Below are positions 8,808 to 18,061 of a stretch of DNA of 64,000 nt, piece by piece. Under the pieces are notes generated by a model that did not search any database, had not been told where the DNA came from, and worked only from the letters and a program-made list of their open reading frames with translations. This DNA comes from JBFGFX01 sp965232455. Its GTDB lineage: Bacteria > Pseudomonadota > Gammaproteobacteria > Steroidobacterales > Woeseiaceae. The stretch spans positions 2,790,001 to 2,854,000 of the forward strand of contig OZ246981.1 of the NCBI GenBank assembly GCA_965232455.1. Reading direction: 5' to 3'. Within the stretch, counting starts at the first letter, position 1. Each line of letters starts with the position of its first letter. The position numbers and the translations under genes are program-made.

Positions 8808-10586
8808 CTAGCGGTCGGCGGCAAGCGCGTCGAATTCGGCGTCGCCAACTTGCTGGTCGGAACCGTCCCGCGGTGTTATCGAGAGTTCCCGACTGATGAT
8901 GCGGATCGCCGCATCCGCCTCACCCGCACCGTTGAAACCTTCGCCGACGCAGACTTTGTTGCCCGTATCGTCGTGGGCATAAATCGAATAATGCATCACG
9001 TGCGAACTTCCCGACCGGGTTTGCATCGTGCTGTCCTTGGAGAAGCGAATCACCTGGTCCGCCCGGATCTGATGGCGGGCAATCGGAAAACCGAGGATTC
9101 GCCGCACCGTTTGCAGGTAGCCGCGTTCTCTTTTCACCTGCAACGAGTTGAGCACCATGTAGAGCGAAAACACCGCTATTAACGCACCGACAGCGGCAAA
9201 AACACCGCCGAAAACGCGTTGCCCCTCGGAAACGATCAGAAACCCGCCGGCACCGGCGAAAACGGCGCCAACGAGAAAGCCGGCGAGGGACGAACCCGGG
9301 TTTCTGCCGATCGGATAACGAAGCTCCTTGCCGCTCGTTCCGTAACCCAGGTTCATTCGTTCTTTGACCGCCTGCTCATCGACCTTGTCCTGCTCGGCCC
9401 GTGCGCTTTCCACGGAGTGTTCGGGAAGCGCGCTCGATTCCGTCGCGGTTGCATAGACCGGTATCTCGAAATCGCGGTCGAGATCGGCGCCCGGAAGATC
9501 GGCATTGACGTTGAGACGCCATAGATGATACGAATCGCTGCGCCTACCGGCGTCGGACTCGGTCGTGCCGGCGGGCACGTCAAATCGGAACGTCACGCGA
9601 GTTCCGTCGGCACCGGGCTCGGTGTGCGCGTACTGCGCGTCCTGCCAGATCGCTTTTTCCTTTCGGCTGCGGCTCTTCCCGCTGCCCGACATGTAACTCT
9701 TGAGATTGGTCAGGGTCAACTTGAACCTGGCCGTCGAATCGTAGGGCAGGCGGATGTCGATCGTGCCGCCGACATGACCTCCGATCGAACCCGGGAATGG
9801 ATCGAGCACGACCGGCGTTGGACCAAACCGGGTCCATTCCCGCGTACGCCGGACCGCCCAGACGATCAGACCCGCGCCGACGACGGGAAAAAGCAGGCCA
9901 AGCAGCGCCGGGTAATTCTGCTTGTCGAGGACCTCGGCGTATATGGCAAACGGCAGAGGCGCCGAAATCAGGTTCCAGAAAGCCGCGAATCCCCAGGTGA
10001 CGTACATCGTCGCCTTGGAGGTCGAGCGGATCGTCGCCGACTGCCAATCGTCGTTGGCCAGCCACGGACGGTCCAGATAGGCCGGGTTCGTGAGATCTTT
10101 TTCACGCGGTGCGCGGAATACGTAAATCAGCAGACCCAGCCCGAAGCCGCCGAACGTGAAGATGAAGAGCGATCTGAAACCCACCATGGCCCAGCGAACG
10201 TCGCGATCGATGATGGACTCGGAAGGCACCTCGGGATTGACGTAGACGACGATTGTCCGGCCCTGATTCCATGAGCGGCGCAGGCTGTCGCCCATGTCGA
10301 CCTGGTAGCTGCCGATATTGTCGGCGCCGCCGGACAAACCGACGCGAGTACCGCCGTAAGTCCGGCCGTCGAATTCATAGGTATAACTGGCAAAGGCCTC
10401 GTAGGTGGTCGAATCGTCCCCGGCATGGCTCGAATAGCCCGCGTCGGAGAGCGTAGCTTGCACAGGCCGCCAACCCTGCATCTTCCAGGCGTCGGCGAAG
10501 TCGCTGCCGACCGAGTACAGCATCCAGACGCCGATGCCAAAAAACGGCAGCGCAAACAGCGACAGTAAAAGTCTGCCTTTCACCAC
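8808..10586 (-). CDS. DUF3592 membrane protein
   Basis: A 592-residue protein starting at GTG. Transmembrane helices are seen near residues 5-25, 130-155, 195-245 and 435-490. The first extracytoplasmic part (TYEAFASYTYEFDGRTYGGTRVG followed by YVNPEVPSESII) is the DUF3592 signature: a beta-sheet-rich domain between two helices. A middle region contains a soluble beta-rich domain and the C-terminal part has another predicted helix pair and a PH-like soluble tail. The family has no known biochemical role. It lies tail-to-tail with the deacylase, 15 bases apart, and is divergent from the TPR membrane protein at 10806. Confidence 0.75.
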   Translation of the reverse strand: MVKGRLLLSLFALPFFGIGVWMLYSVGSDFADAWKMQGWRPVQATLSDAGYSSHAGDDSTTYEAFASYTYEFDGRTYGGTRVGLSGGADNIGSYQVDMGDSLRRSWNQGRTIVVYVNPEVPSESIIDRDVRWAMVGFRSLFIFTFGGFGLGLLIYVFRAPREKDLTNPAYLDRPWLANDDWQSATIRSTSKATMYVTWGFAAFWNLISAPLPFAIYAEVLDKQNYPALLGLLFPVVGAGLIVWAVRRTREWTRFGPTPVVLDPFPGSIGGHVGGTIDIRLPYDSTARFKLTLTNLKSYMSGSGKSRSRKEKAIWQDAQYAHTEPGADGTRVTFRFDVPAGTTESDAGRRSDSYHLWRLNVNADLPGADLDRDFEIPVYATATESSALPEHSVESARAEQDKVDEQAVKERMNLGYGTSGKELRYPIGRNPGSSLAGFLVGAVFAGAGGFLIVSEGQRVFGGVFAAVGALIAVFSLYMVLNSLQVKRERGYLQTVRRILGFPIARHQIRADQVIRFSKDSTMQTRSGSSHVMHYSIYAHDDTGNKVCVGEGFNGAGEADAAIRIISRELSITPRDGSDQQVGDAEFDALAADR

Positions 10587-10805
10587 ATGGCCTCCCGAGC
10601 CCGCGAATGCCGACCGGCGCCAACCCCGGCTGACCGCGTCGTGGGCCGTTCAATCGACTGATTTACAGGGTATCAACCCGTAGAATCCCGGGATGTGAGA
10701 CTGGTCGCACTCCGTGCTGAAGGCAGTCCGGTGGCGGGCGGTGTGACCTCCGAAACTGAGACGCCGTGTGGCGCGAGAACCGGCGAAAGGTCGTAGTTTG
10801 CAGCA

Positions 10806-12809
10806 ATGAAGGTTCACCATCGACAATCCGAGGCGCCGGCCGCGCCCGTCAACGGGCTCGTCCGTCCACGACGGTCCGAAACGACGCGGCCGGTCGTATT
10901 CTACGCAGCAGCGATATTGCTATCGGCTGCCACCGTGTTTGCTTACTGGCCGGGACTATACGGACCTTTCCTATTCGATGACTTCGGCAGCCTCAGTGAA
11001 CTGGGTGACCTGGGCGGCGTGCGCGACTGGACCACGTTCAAGGCATTCGTGTTCGGCGGCGATGCGGGACCGACGGGACGACCGCTGGCGCTGCTCACGT
11101 TTCTGATCGACGGCAACACCTGGCCCACCGATCCCTGGCCCTTCAAACGGACGAATCTCGCAATTCACCTGTTGAACGGCGCGATAGTCGGCTTTCTTTC
11201 GCACAGAATACTGCGGCTCGCCGACGTCGGTCAGCGAAAGTCTCGATGGCTTGCGCTTCTCTCCGCCGCGCTGTGGCTGCTACATCCGTTCCTGGTTTCC
11301 ACCACACTTTACGCCGTGCAGCGTATGGCGCAGCTATCGACCTTGTTCGTCCTGTTGGGATTGACGTTCCATCTGCTGGGGCGTTCGTCGTTGCCGAAAA
11401 GACCCGTACGAGCCTATATCGTGATGAGCGTGTCCCTGTGCCTGTTCACCGGGCTCGCGGCACTTTGCAAGGAAAACGGCGCGCTGTTACCGCTGCTCAT
11501 AGGCGTGATGGAACTGACGATTTTCGCGGACAAAAGTCAACGCCACGCCGCGTTGAACAGAAGCTGGTCGATCGTGTTCCTGCTCGCTCCGAGCCTCGCT
11601 CTGGTGACGTACCTCGGCACATTCACACTGGGCGGCAGGTGGCTCGAGCCGGACGTGATCAGAGGAATCAGTATCTATGAGCGCGTGTTGACCGAAGCCA
11701 GAATCCTGATTGACTATCTGCGGCATTGGTTCGTGCCTACGCTCTACACGAGCGGAGTTTTCCAAGACCACTACATACCCTCATCAGGCTTCCTTCGTCC
11801 GATCAGCACCGCATTATCGACTCTGTTTCACGTTACCGTACTAACCACGTGCGTCCTCAAACGAAAAGAGTGGCCGCTGCTCGCCTTTGCCGTACTCTTC
11901 TTCTACACCGCCCATCTCATGGAATCCACGGTCATAAACCTCGAACTGTATTTCGAGCACCGCAACTACCTGGCCGCTGCGTTTCTTTTCCTGCCCGTCG
12001 TCGCGGCACTGGAAAGAGTATTGGACCAACGAGCCTACATCGCGGTATTTACTCTGATGCTGCTGACATTCACCGGATTCACCCGTTATTCGTCGGGCAT
12101 CTGGGCAAGCTATCCCTCGCTCGTCGAAGCCGCGGTCAAGGCGGCCCCGACATCGGCGCGCGCCCAGCAACAGTATTCCCAGATACTCTTCAACGCCGGC
12201 GACTATGCCGGATCGATGAATGTAATCAACGCCGCGCTCGAGTACTCGCCGGAAAACCAAAGCCTGTTGCTTCACAAGGCGATTGTGGAGTGCAGACTCG
12301 GAACATTGGAAGACGCGGAATTCTCACGTATATCCAGTATATTGGCCTCGGACGTCTACGACCTGCGAAACCTGAAGAGCTATCGCACGCTCGTCACGAT
12401 GGTCATCGACGGCGGATGTCCAGCCGTATCACTCCCGACGCTGAGGCAGACATTTCAGGACATGCTGAGCCTGCCGGTAAACGCCGACCCCAAATACATG
12501 GCGTACAGCCAGATCATGTACTTCATCGGCCGGATCGACGTTCATCTCGACGAGCCGCAGCGCGCAGGCGAGAGCTTTCGACAATCATTGAATTCCAGAC
12601 CGGATGCAAGCCGCGCCATGGTGATCGCGTCGATTTTCGCATCAAACGGGTACTTCGCCGAGGCGCTGGAATTCGCGGACGTCGCCACGACCTACCTTTC
12701 CGCGCCAACAGGCGGAATCGTCTCCGGCCCAACCGTCAGGAAAAGCGATATCGACGATTTTCGACGACAGGTACGCGCCGAAATCGAAACCGCATCCGAT
12801 CGACAGTAG
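10806..12809 (+). CDS. GT-C-like membrane protein with C-terminal TPR repeats (TMTC-like)
   Basis: A 667-residue protein. A hydrophobic helix near residues 30-55 is followed by GLYGPFLFDDFGSL, the acidic first periplasmic loop motif of GT-C glycosyltransferases. About ten membrane helices follow to residue 430. The rest is a soluble C-terminal part with TPR-like helical pairs (QQQYSQILFNAGDYAGSMNV, SLLLHKAIVECRLGTLEDAE). The layout is that of TMTC-type mannosyltransferases and of bacterial pilin or surface-protein glycosylation enzymes. It likely transfers a lipid-linked sugar in the periplasm, but donor and acceptor are unknown. Convergent with the GDP-fucose synthase gene, seven bases away. 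Confidence 0.65.
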   Translation: MKVHHRQSEAPAAPVNGLVRPRRSETTRPVVFYAAAILLSAATVFAYWPGLYGPFLFDDFGSLSELGDLGGVRDWTTFKAFVFGGDAGPTGRPLALLTFLIDGNTWPTDPWPFKRTNLAIHLLNGAIVGFLSHRILRLADVGQRKSRWLALLSAALWLLHPFLVSTTLYAVQRMAQLSTLFVLLGLTFHLLGRSSLPKRPVRAYIVMSVSLCLFTGLAALCKENGALLPLLIGVMELTIFADKSQRHAALNRSWSIVFLLAPSLALVTYLGTFTLGGRWLEPDVIRGISIYERVLTEARILIDYLRHWFVPTLYTSGVFQDHYIPSSGFLRPISTALSTLFHVTVLTTCVLKRKEWPLLAFAVLFFYTAHLMESTVINLELYFEHRNYLAAAFLFLPVVAALERVLDQRAYIAVFTLMLLTFTGFTRYSSGIWASYPSLVEAAVKAAPTSARAQQQYSQILFNAGDYAGSMNVINAALEYSPENQSLLLHKAIVECRLGTLEDAEFSRISSILASDVYDLRNLKSYRTLVTMVIDGGCPAVSLPTLRQTFQDMLSLPVNADPKYMAYSQIMYFIGRIDVHLDEPQRAGESFRQSLNSRPDASRAMVIASIFASNGYFAEALEFADVATTYLSAPTGGIVSGPTVRKSDIDDFRRQVRAEIETASDRQ

Positions 12810-12816
12810 TCGGCGT

Positions 12817-13749
12817 TTATTCGAGCTTGGCGTCCGAACGGCTGTTCCGAAACCACTCATACGTCGACTGTATGCCCTCTTTAAGCGAAATTGAGGGCTG
12901 CCAGCCAAGCTCGTTCAGCCGGGAAACGTCCAGGAGCTTTCGCGGTGTGCCGTCGGGCTTACTGGCGTCAAGCAGGATCTCGCCCTCGAAACCCACCGTG
13001 TTACGCACCAGATCGGCGAGTTCGGCGATGCTGATGTCCTTGCCCCAGCCCACGTTCACCACATCGGTGTCGCTGTAATTGAGCATGAGAAAATGGCAGG
13101 CGTCCGCCAGATCATCCACGTGCAGGAACTCGCGTCTGGGTTTTCCGCTGCCCCAGACCGACACCGAATTTCTGTTGGCGAGTTTCGCCTCGTGAAATTT
13201 GCGAATCAATGCCGGCAGCACATGGGATGTTTCAAGATCGAAGTTGTCGCCCGGGCCATACAGATTGGCCGGCATCACGGAAATGGCGTCAAATCCGTAT
13301 TGCTTGCGGTATGCCTGGCACATTTTCAATCCGGCGATCTTGGCTATCGCATAACTTTCATTGGTCGGCTCGAGTGGACCGGTGAGCAGACTGTCCTCGC
13401 TGATCGGCTGCTGAGCGAGCCTGGGATAGATGCAGGAAGAGCCCAAGAACAGCAGTTTCTTTACGTCGTTCTTCCATGCAGCGTGAATCACGTTGGTCTG
13501 AATGGCCAGATTGTCATGGATATACTCGGCGGGACAGGTGGCGTTCGCATTGATCCCGCCAACCTTTGCAGCCGCAAGGTAAACCTGCTCAAATCGATTC
13601 TCGCCAAACCATCTGTCAACGGCCGCCTGATCGGTCAGGTCGACTGAAGTCGAGTCCACGACGGCGGGCTCGACGCCCTCGCTCCGAAGTCGCCGGCAGA
13701 TCGCCGAGCCGACCAGCCCTCTGTGTCCGGCAACATAGATCCGACTCAT
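12817..13749 (-). CDS. fcl: GDP-L-fucose synthase
   Basis: The 310-residue short-chain dehydrogenase-type epimerase/reductase converts GDP-4-keto-6-deoxy-D-mannose to GDP-L-fucose with NADPH. The Rossmann motif GHRGLVGSAICRRL is at the N-terminus. The family hallmark SSCIYP is followed by the catalytic YAIAK (Tyr-x-x-x-Lys), and NLYGPGDNFD and GSGKPRREFLHVDDLADAC are present. Length is normal for Fcl/WcaG. It lies 12 bases downstream of gmd in the same direction, so the two make GDP-L-fucose from GDP-mannose for a surface glycan. Confidence 0.95.
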   Translation of the reverse strand: MSRIYVAGHRGLVGSAICRRLRSEGVEPAVVDSTSVDLTDQAAVDRWFGENRFEQVYLAAAKVGGINANATCPAEYIHDNLAIQTNVIHAAWKNDVKKLLFLGSSCIYPRLAQQPISEDSLLTGPLEPTNESYAIAKIAGLKMCQAYRKQYGFDAISVMPANLYGPGDNFDLETSHVLPALIRKFHEAKLANRNSVSVWGSGKPRREFLHVDDLADACHFLMLNYSDTDVVNVGWGKDISIAELADLVRNTVGFEGEILLDASKPDGTPRKLLDVSRLNELGWQPSISLKEGIQSTYEWFRNSRSDAKLE

Positions 13750-13761
13750 GACGAAGGATGT

Positions 13762-14844
13762 CTATTCGTGATAGTCAAAAGTCCGGTACCCGGCCTGCTT
13801 CACCAGCGCATCACGTTTTGCCGACTCGCTGTCCGCTGCAATCATTTCCTTGACGAGATCGGCGAACGACGTGCGTGCTTCCCAGCCGAGCACCCGTTTG
13901 GCCTTTGAAGCATCGCCGAGAAGAGTATCCACTTCGGTCGGCCGAAAGTACCTCGGATCGACAGCAACGATTTCACTCCCCGAGTTTCGATCAATCCCGA
14001 TTTCGTCGACTCCGGAACCTTTCCATTCGACGTCCATACCCAGCTCAGCCGCGGCCATGTTTATGAACTCGCGAACGGAGTGCTGCTCTCCTGTCGCGAT
14101 AACGTAATCATCCGCTTCGTCCTGCTGCAGCATCAGCCACATCGCTTCAACGTAGTCTCGTGCGTGACCCCAGTCCCGTAAAGAATCGAGATTACCGATG
14201 TACAGTTTGTCTTGCAGCCCTTCTTTGATACGGGTCAAAGCGCGCGTAATCTTTCGAGTAACGAACGTCTCGCCGCGCACCGGAGATTCGTGATTGAAGA
14301 GTATCCCGTTGGACGCGTGCAAGCCGTACGCCTCGCGGTAGTTGACGGTGACCCAGTAGGCGTAGACTTTCGCCGCCGCGTAGGGCGAGCGCGGATAGAA
14401 CGGCGTTGTTTCGCTCTGCGGAGACTCCACGACCTTGCCGAACATCTCCGAGGAAGACGCCTGATAAACACGCGTCACTTTTTCCAGACCCGATATCCTG
14501 ACCGCATCCAGAACCCGGAGCGCGCCCAACGCGTCGGCGTTTGCCGTGTACTCTGGCGTCTCGAAAGACACCCGCACGTGACTCTGGGCGGCCAGATTGT
14601 ATATTTCGTCGGGACGGATGTCCTGAATGATCCGAATCAGATTCGTCGCATCCGTCATATCCCCGTAGTGCAGCAACAACCTGACGTCCGACTCGTGCGG
14701 GTCACGGTAGAGATGGTCGATACGCTCGGTGTTGAATGACGAGGCTCGACGTTTGACGCCATGAACTTCGTAATCCTTTTTCAACAACATCTCGGCCAAG
14801 AATGAGCCGTCTTGGCCCGATATTCCGGTAATTAATGCCTTCAC
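13762..14844 (-). CDS. gmd: GDP-mannose 4,6-dehydratase
   Basis: The 360-residue enzyme removes water from GDP-D-mannose to give GDP-4-keto-6-deoxy-D-mannose. Seen in the sequence: the NADP-binding GISGQDGSFLAEMLLKK, VHGVKRRASSFNTERIDH, the catalytic YAAAKVYAYW (Tyr-x-x-x-Lys), and LFNHESPVRGETFVTRKI, all diagnostic of Gmd. Length fits. It is the first gene of a gmd-fcl operon and diverges from the methyltransferase at 15093, with about 250 bases between them. Confidence 0.96.
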   Translation of the reverse strand: MKALITGISGQDGSFLAEMLLKKDYEVHGVKRRASSFNTERIDHLYRDPHESDVRLLLHYGDMTDATNLIRIIQDIRPDEIYNLAAQSHVRVSFETPEYTANADALGALRVLDAVRISGLEKVTRVYQASSSEMFGKVVESPQSETTPFYPRSPYAAAKVYAYWVTVNYREAYGLHASNGILFNHESPVRGETFVTRKITRALTRIKEGLQDKLYIGNLDSLRDWGHARDYVEAMWLMLQQDEADDYVIATGEQHSVREFINMAAAELGMDVEWKGSGVDEIGIDRNSGSEIVAVDPRYFRPTEVDTLLGDASKAKRVLGWEARTSFADLVKEMIAADSESAKRDALVKQAGYRTFDYHE

Positions 14845-15092
14845 ACTTGCCTTCTCAGAAATTGGGAATTTCGATACGGGTACCAGCTTCGATTGCCTGG
14901 GAAAAGTTATCGGCAGCGTCCGCCGGAGTGCGCGAGATGCAACTGGCGGCTAGTCTACCCCACGTGAGCATTCGAGGGTAGGCGTCTATCGGGGCGATTG
15001 ATTCACTCACGCTCGCACTTTAATATCGCTGCGTCCGCCAGGCTCCACCCCTGCGGCCGAGCCGTTGCCCAGCGCGTATCCGGAGCGAAGTT

Positions 15093-15839
15093 TTGAGCAG
15101 AGGTTACCAGTACAACTTCTCGAAGAGCAGCCCCTACGTCTACGACGCAGAAAACCGAAAACGGAAAGCCCGTACCATGGTGGCCGTTCTCGAGGACTTT
15201 CTTCCAGAGCCTCTGAGTACCTACGAACTCCTGAACGTCGGCGGCTCCGCCGGCGGCATCGACAACATCCTGGCCGAGTCCTTCAAACGGGTCGTCGGTA
15301 CGGACATCGATCAAGATGCTATTCAACACGCGAATGCGACGTTCAAGAAGGACAATCTCGAATTTCAGATCGCAGATGCCCTGAACCTGCCGTTTTCCGG
15401 TGATAGTTTCGACGTGGTCGTGTGTTCGCACGTGTACGAGCACGTACCGGATCCGGTGCGGATGTTCGCCGAAATTCATCGTGTTCTCCGTCCGGGCGGA
15501 GTCTGCTATTTTTCAGCCGGAAACCGTTTGATGTGGAACGAGCCGCACTACGATTTGCCGTTGCTGTCGATACTACCTCGTCCGTTTGCGCATATTTACA
15601 TCCGGCTTACCGGCAAAGCAGCACGGTATCACGAGAAACACCTGACTTATTGGGGCCTGAAAAAACTCGTGAGCGCATTTGATCGGATTGACTACACGGT
15701 TCGCCTGATCGAGGACACCCGCAGATTCCACACCGACTATATGTTACCGCCGGGTAGCGTCAAAGCGAGGGTCGCGAAAGCGGTGTCCAGATTCGCCTAC
15801 TGGGCCTGTCCCGGATATATATGGGTGCTTCAAAAATGA
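15093..15839 (+). CDS. Class I SAM-dependent methyltransferase (Methyltransf_11 type)
   Basis: A 248-residue soluble protein, TTG start with GGAG eight bases upstream. It has the SAM-binding motif I LLNVGGSAGG, acidic loop VGTDID, and motif FDVVVCSHVYEHVPDP, followed by HRVLRPGGVCYF. The C-terminal part has a hydrophobic stretch (LPLLSILPRPFAHIYI) that may touch the membrane. It starts a three-gene plus-strand group with a GT4 and a GT2 glycosyltransferase, so O-methylation of a sugar in a surface glycan is likely. The acceptor is not visible. Confidence 0.85.
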   Translation: MSRGYQYNFSKSSPYVYDAENRKRKARTMVAVLEDFLPEPLSTYELLNVGGSAGGIDNILAESFKRVVGTDIDQDAIQHANATFKKDNLEFQIADALNLPFSGDSFDVVVCSHVYEHVPDPVRMFAEIHRVLRPGGVCYFSAGNRLMWNEPHYDLPLLSILPRPFAHIYIRLTGKAARYHEKHLTYWGLKKLVSAFDRIDYTVRLIEDTRRFHTDYMLPPGSVKARVAKAVSRFAYWACPGYIWVLQK

Positions 15840-15866
15840 CGTCGTTCCGCGTCGAGTGAGGCTTGG

Positions 15867-17006
15867 GTGACAAGCGAATCAGTTTTGATCGTCACTCGCA
15901 ACTTTCCGCCGTTGACCGGCGGCATGGAGCGCTTGATGAAACACACGGTCGAAGGATTGGCGGAACGGTTTGACGTTACGCTGATCGGCCCTACCGGAAG
16001 CAGGGCTCACTGCCCCGAGGCAATCAGGGTTATCGAGTGCCCTCCGGCGCCGGCCTGGTTCTTGTTATGCGCAATGGTGAGGGGTTTATTACACTGTTTG
16101 AATCACAGATATCGATACGTCATCGGGGGCAGCGGGTTTGTAGCGCCCATTACATCGATTCTTGCACGCATTAGTCGAGCCAGGTCCGCGGTGCACGTGC
16201 ACGGCCTCGATCTGGTCGTCGATAACGCCAGTTACCAGAGAATGTTTGTTCCGTGGATTGCAAAAAACAATATCGTCATCGCAAACAGCAGAAATACGCG
16301 AAGCATTGCAATCGAAAAAGGATGCAGTCCTGCACAGGTTGCGGTGTTGAATCCGGGTGTAGAAATTCCCGGTGGGGACCTGCTCGACAATGTCGACCTC
16401 GTTCGTCGATCCCTGGAAATCGGCGATAACAAGGTAGTTCTTTTCGTTGGCCGCATTATCAAACGCAAAGGCTTGACGCCGTTTCTCGAGAATGCCTGGC
16501 CCACGATTATCGCGGCGGAGCCGGACATCACGCTGCTGGCGGTGGGCGATTCTCCGGAAAACGCGCTCGTTCATGATCCGCACGAGGCAGCGACACTTGA
16601 GCAGGTTCTCGACCGCGACGTTTATGCGGAAACGGTGCGCTTTCTCGGCGCGGTCGACGATGATTGTTTATGGCGGTGTTACGCCCTCGCCGACGTGCTG
16701 GTCTTTCCTCTGATCGAGGTAGCAGGCGACATCGAGGGATTCGGCATGGTCGCAATAGAAGCCGCAGCCTGCGGCACCCCGACCGTCGCATTTCCGATTG
16801 GCGGAGTCAGGGATGCGGTGATCGATGGCGTCAACGGCCGCCTGGTGCCGGAACAGGATTACCCCGCGTTCGCCGCAGCGGTGCTGGATTTGATCAAGGC
16901 GGAATCGCCGGTACACCAACGTTGCCGCGAGCACGCAAGATCCTTCAGCTGGGCCCGGCACGATGAACGACTGCAGCGGATTTTGTCGGCTGACGCCGAA
17001 GCCTGA
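15867..17006 (+). CDS. GT4 family glycosyltransferase
   Basis: The 379-residue GT-B enzyme starts at GTG, 28 bases after the methyltransferase stop. The N-terminal domain opens LIVTRNFPPLTGGMERLM, the Gly-rich acceptor loop. The C-terminal domain has VVLFVGRIIKRKGLTPFLE and the E-x7-E-type motif in IEVAGDIEGFGMVAIEAAACGTP, which binds the nucleotide sugar. It is a cytoplasmic retaining transferase acting in lipid-linked glycan assembly. Sugar specificity cannot be read from the sequence. Confidence 0.88.
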   Translation: MTSESVLIVTRNFPPLTGGMERLMKHTVEGLAERFDVTLIGPTGSRAHCPEAIRVIECPPAPAWFLLCAMVRGLLHCLNHRYRYVIGGSGFVAPITSILARISRARSAVHVHGLDLVVDNASYQRMFVPWIAKNNIVIANSRNTRSIAIEKGCSPAQVAVLNPGVEIPGGDLLDNVDLVRRSLEIGDNKVVLFVGRIIKRKGLTPFLENAWPTIIAAEPDITLLAVGDSPENALVHDPHEAATLEQVLDRDVYAETVRFLGAVDDDCLWRCYALADVLVFPLIEVAGDIEGFGMVAIEAAACGTPTVAFPIGGVRDAVIDGVNGRLVPEQDYPAFAAAVLDLIKAESPVHQRCREHARSFSWARHDERLQRILSADAEA

Positions 17007-17277
17007 CCTGGATCACGGATGGACCGACGGCTGCTTTGTGATAAAGACCGCTCCATCGCACCCAATGATTGCTACACGAACGCCTACCCGCGGCGCTCGA
17101 ATGCTACAGCATCGACACGGTGCTGGACGTACGCACCGATGTCGGTTAGTTTGCGACGTCAATACACGATACCGACCATTACGTGACGTGTCTGTCCGGC
17201 ATTCATGACCGTGGCGAAAGGCGTATGCGGTCGGTCGGCGCAATTTTTCTCCTCTATTCGATCGACCGGGGTTTCTG

Positions 17278-18057
17278 GTGACACCAATCGAAAGCGCAAA
17301 CTCCCGGACGACGCCTCGGCTTTCGATCATCGTCGCAACCTGGCAGGCCGCGTCAACGTTGGAGCGGTGTCTTGATTCGATCGTCGCACAGGAATTCGAG
17401 GATTGGGAGCTGCTGCTCGCGGACGGCGCTTCGACCGACGGCACCGTCGATATCATCGGGAAGTACGAACAACACATTGCATGGTGGCAGAGCCGGAAGG
17501 ACGACGGCATCTACGATGCGTGGAACCAGGCGTTACGGCACGCGCGTGGCGAGTACGTCTGTTTTCTTGGCGCGGACGATGCGTGGGTAGACAACGAGGC
17601 ATTGACACGAATTTTCGCGGCCATCGGAAACCGCCAATATGATGTGGTGACTTCCTGCGGGATGTTTTCCGATTCATCCACGGGCAAGGAGTTTACCTAT
17701 GGATCGGCGTGGAACTACCGACGCATCGGTCGACGTACGGTCGTGTGCCATCCGGGGCTGCTGCACCGCCGCTCGCTGTTCCACACCTACGGTCTGTTCG
17801 ACACGCAGTACCGAATCGCCGGAGATCTCGATTTCCTGTTGCGCCTGCCGCCGGACCTGCATGCCCTGCATGTAGACGCCACGAGTGTGCTCGTCGAGGC
17901 GGCTGGAACGAGCAGACGAAATGTGCTGGAACGGCTGCGTGAGCAGCGTGAAGTGCTGGCCCGCTGTAAACGTTACGGCCCGATTCGCGCCTATCTCGTC
18001 TGGATCGACAAGCTGTGGCGAATGCCGATTGCCCGTCTGTTGGGCATTTCACACTGA
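17278..18057 (+). CDS. GT2 family glycosyltransferase (WcaA/WcaE-like)
   Basis: A 259-residue GT-A enzyme, GTG start. LSIIVATWQAASTLERCLDS and WELLLADGASTDGTVDII form the nucleotide-binding half, and YVCFLGADDAW holds the metal-binding acidic motif. WWQSRKDDGIYDAWNQAL is characteristic of the colanic-acid type WcaE-like and amylovoran-type GT2 enzymes. No transmembrane segment. It follows the GT4 gene after 271 bases and probably adds one residue to the same glycan. Convergent with the lipoprotein gene at 18062, only four bases apart. Confidence 0.87.
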   Translation: MTPIESANSRTTPRLSIIVATWQAASTLERCLDSIVAQEFEDWELLLADGASTDGTVDIIGKYEQHIAWWQSRKDDGIYDAWNQALRHARGEYVCFLGADDAWVDNEALTRIFAAIGNRQYDVVTSCGMFSDSSTGKEFTYGSAWNYRRIGRRTVVCHPGLLHRRSLFHTYGLFDTQYRIAGDLDFLLRLPPDLHALHVDATSVLVEAAGTSRRNVLERLREQREVLARCKRYGPIRAYLVWIDKLWRMPIARLLGISH

Positions 18058-18061
18058 TGGG

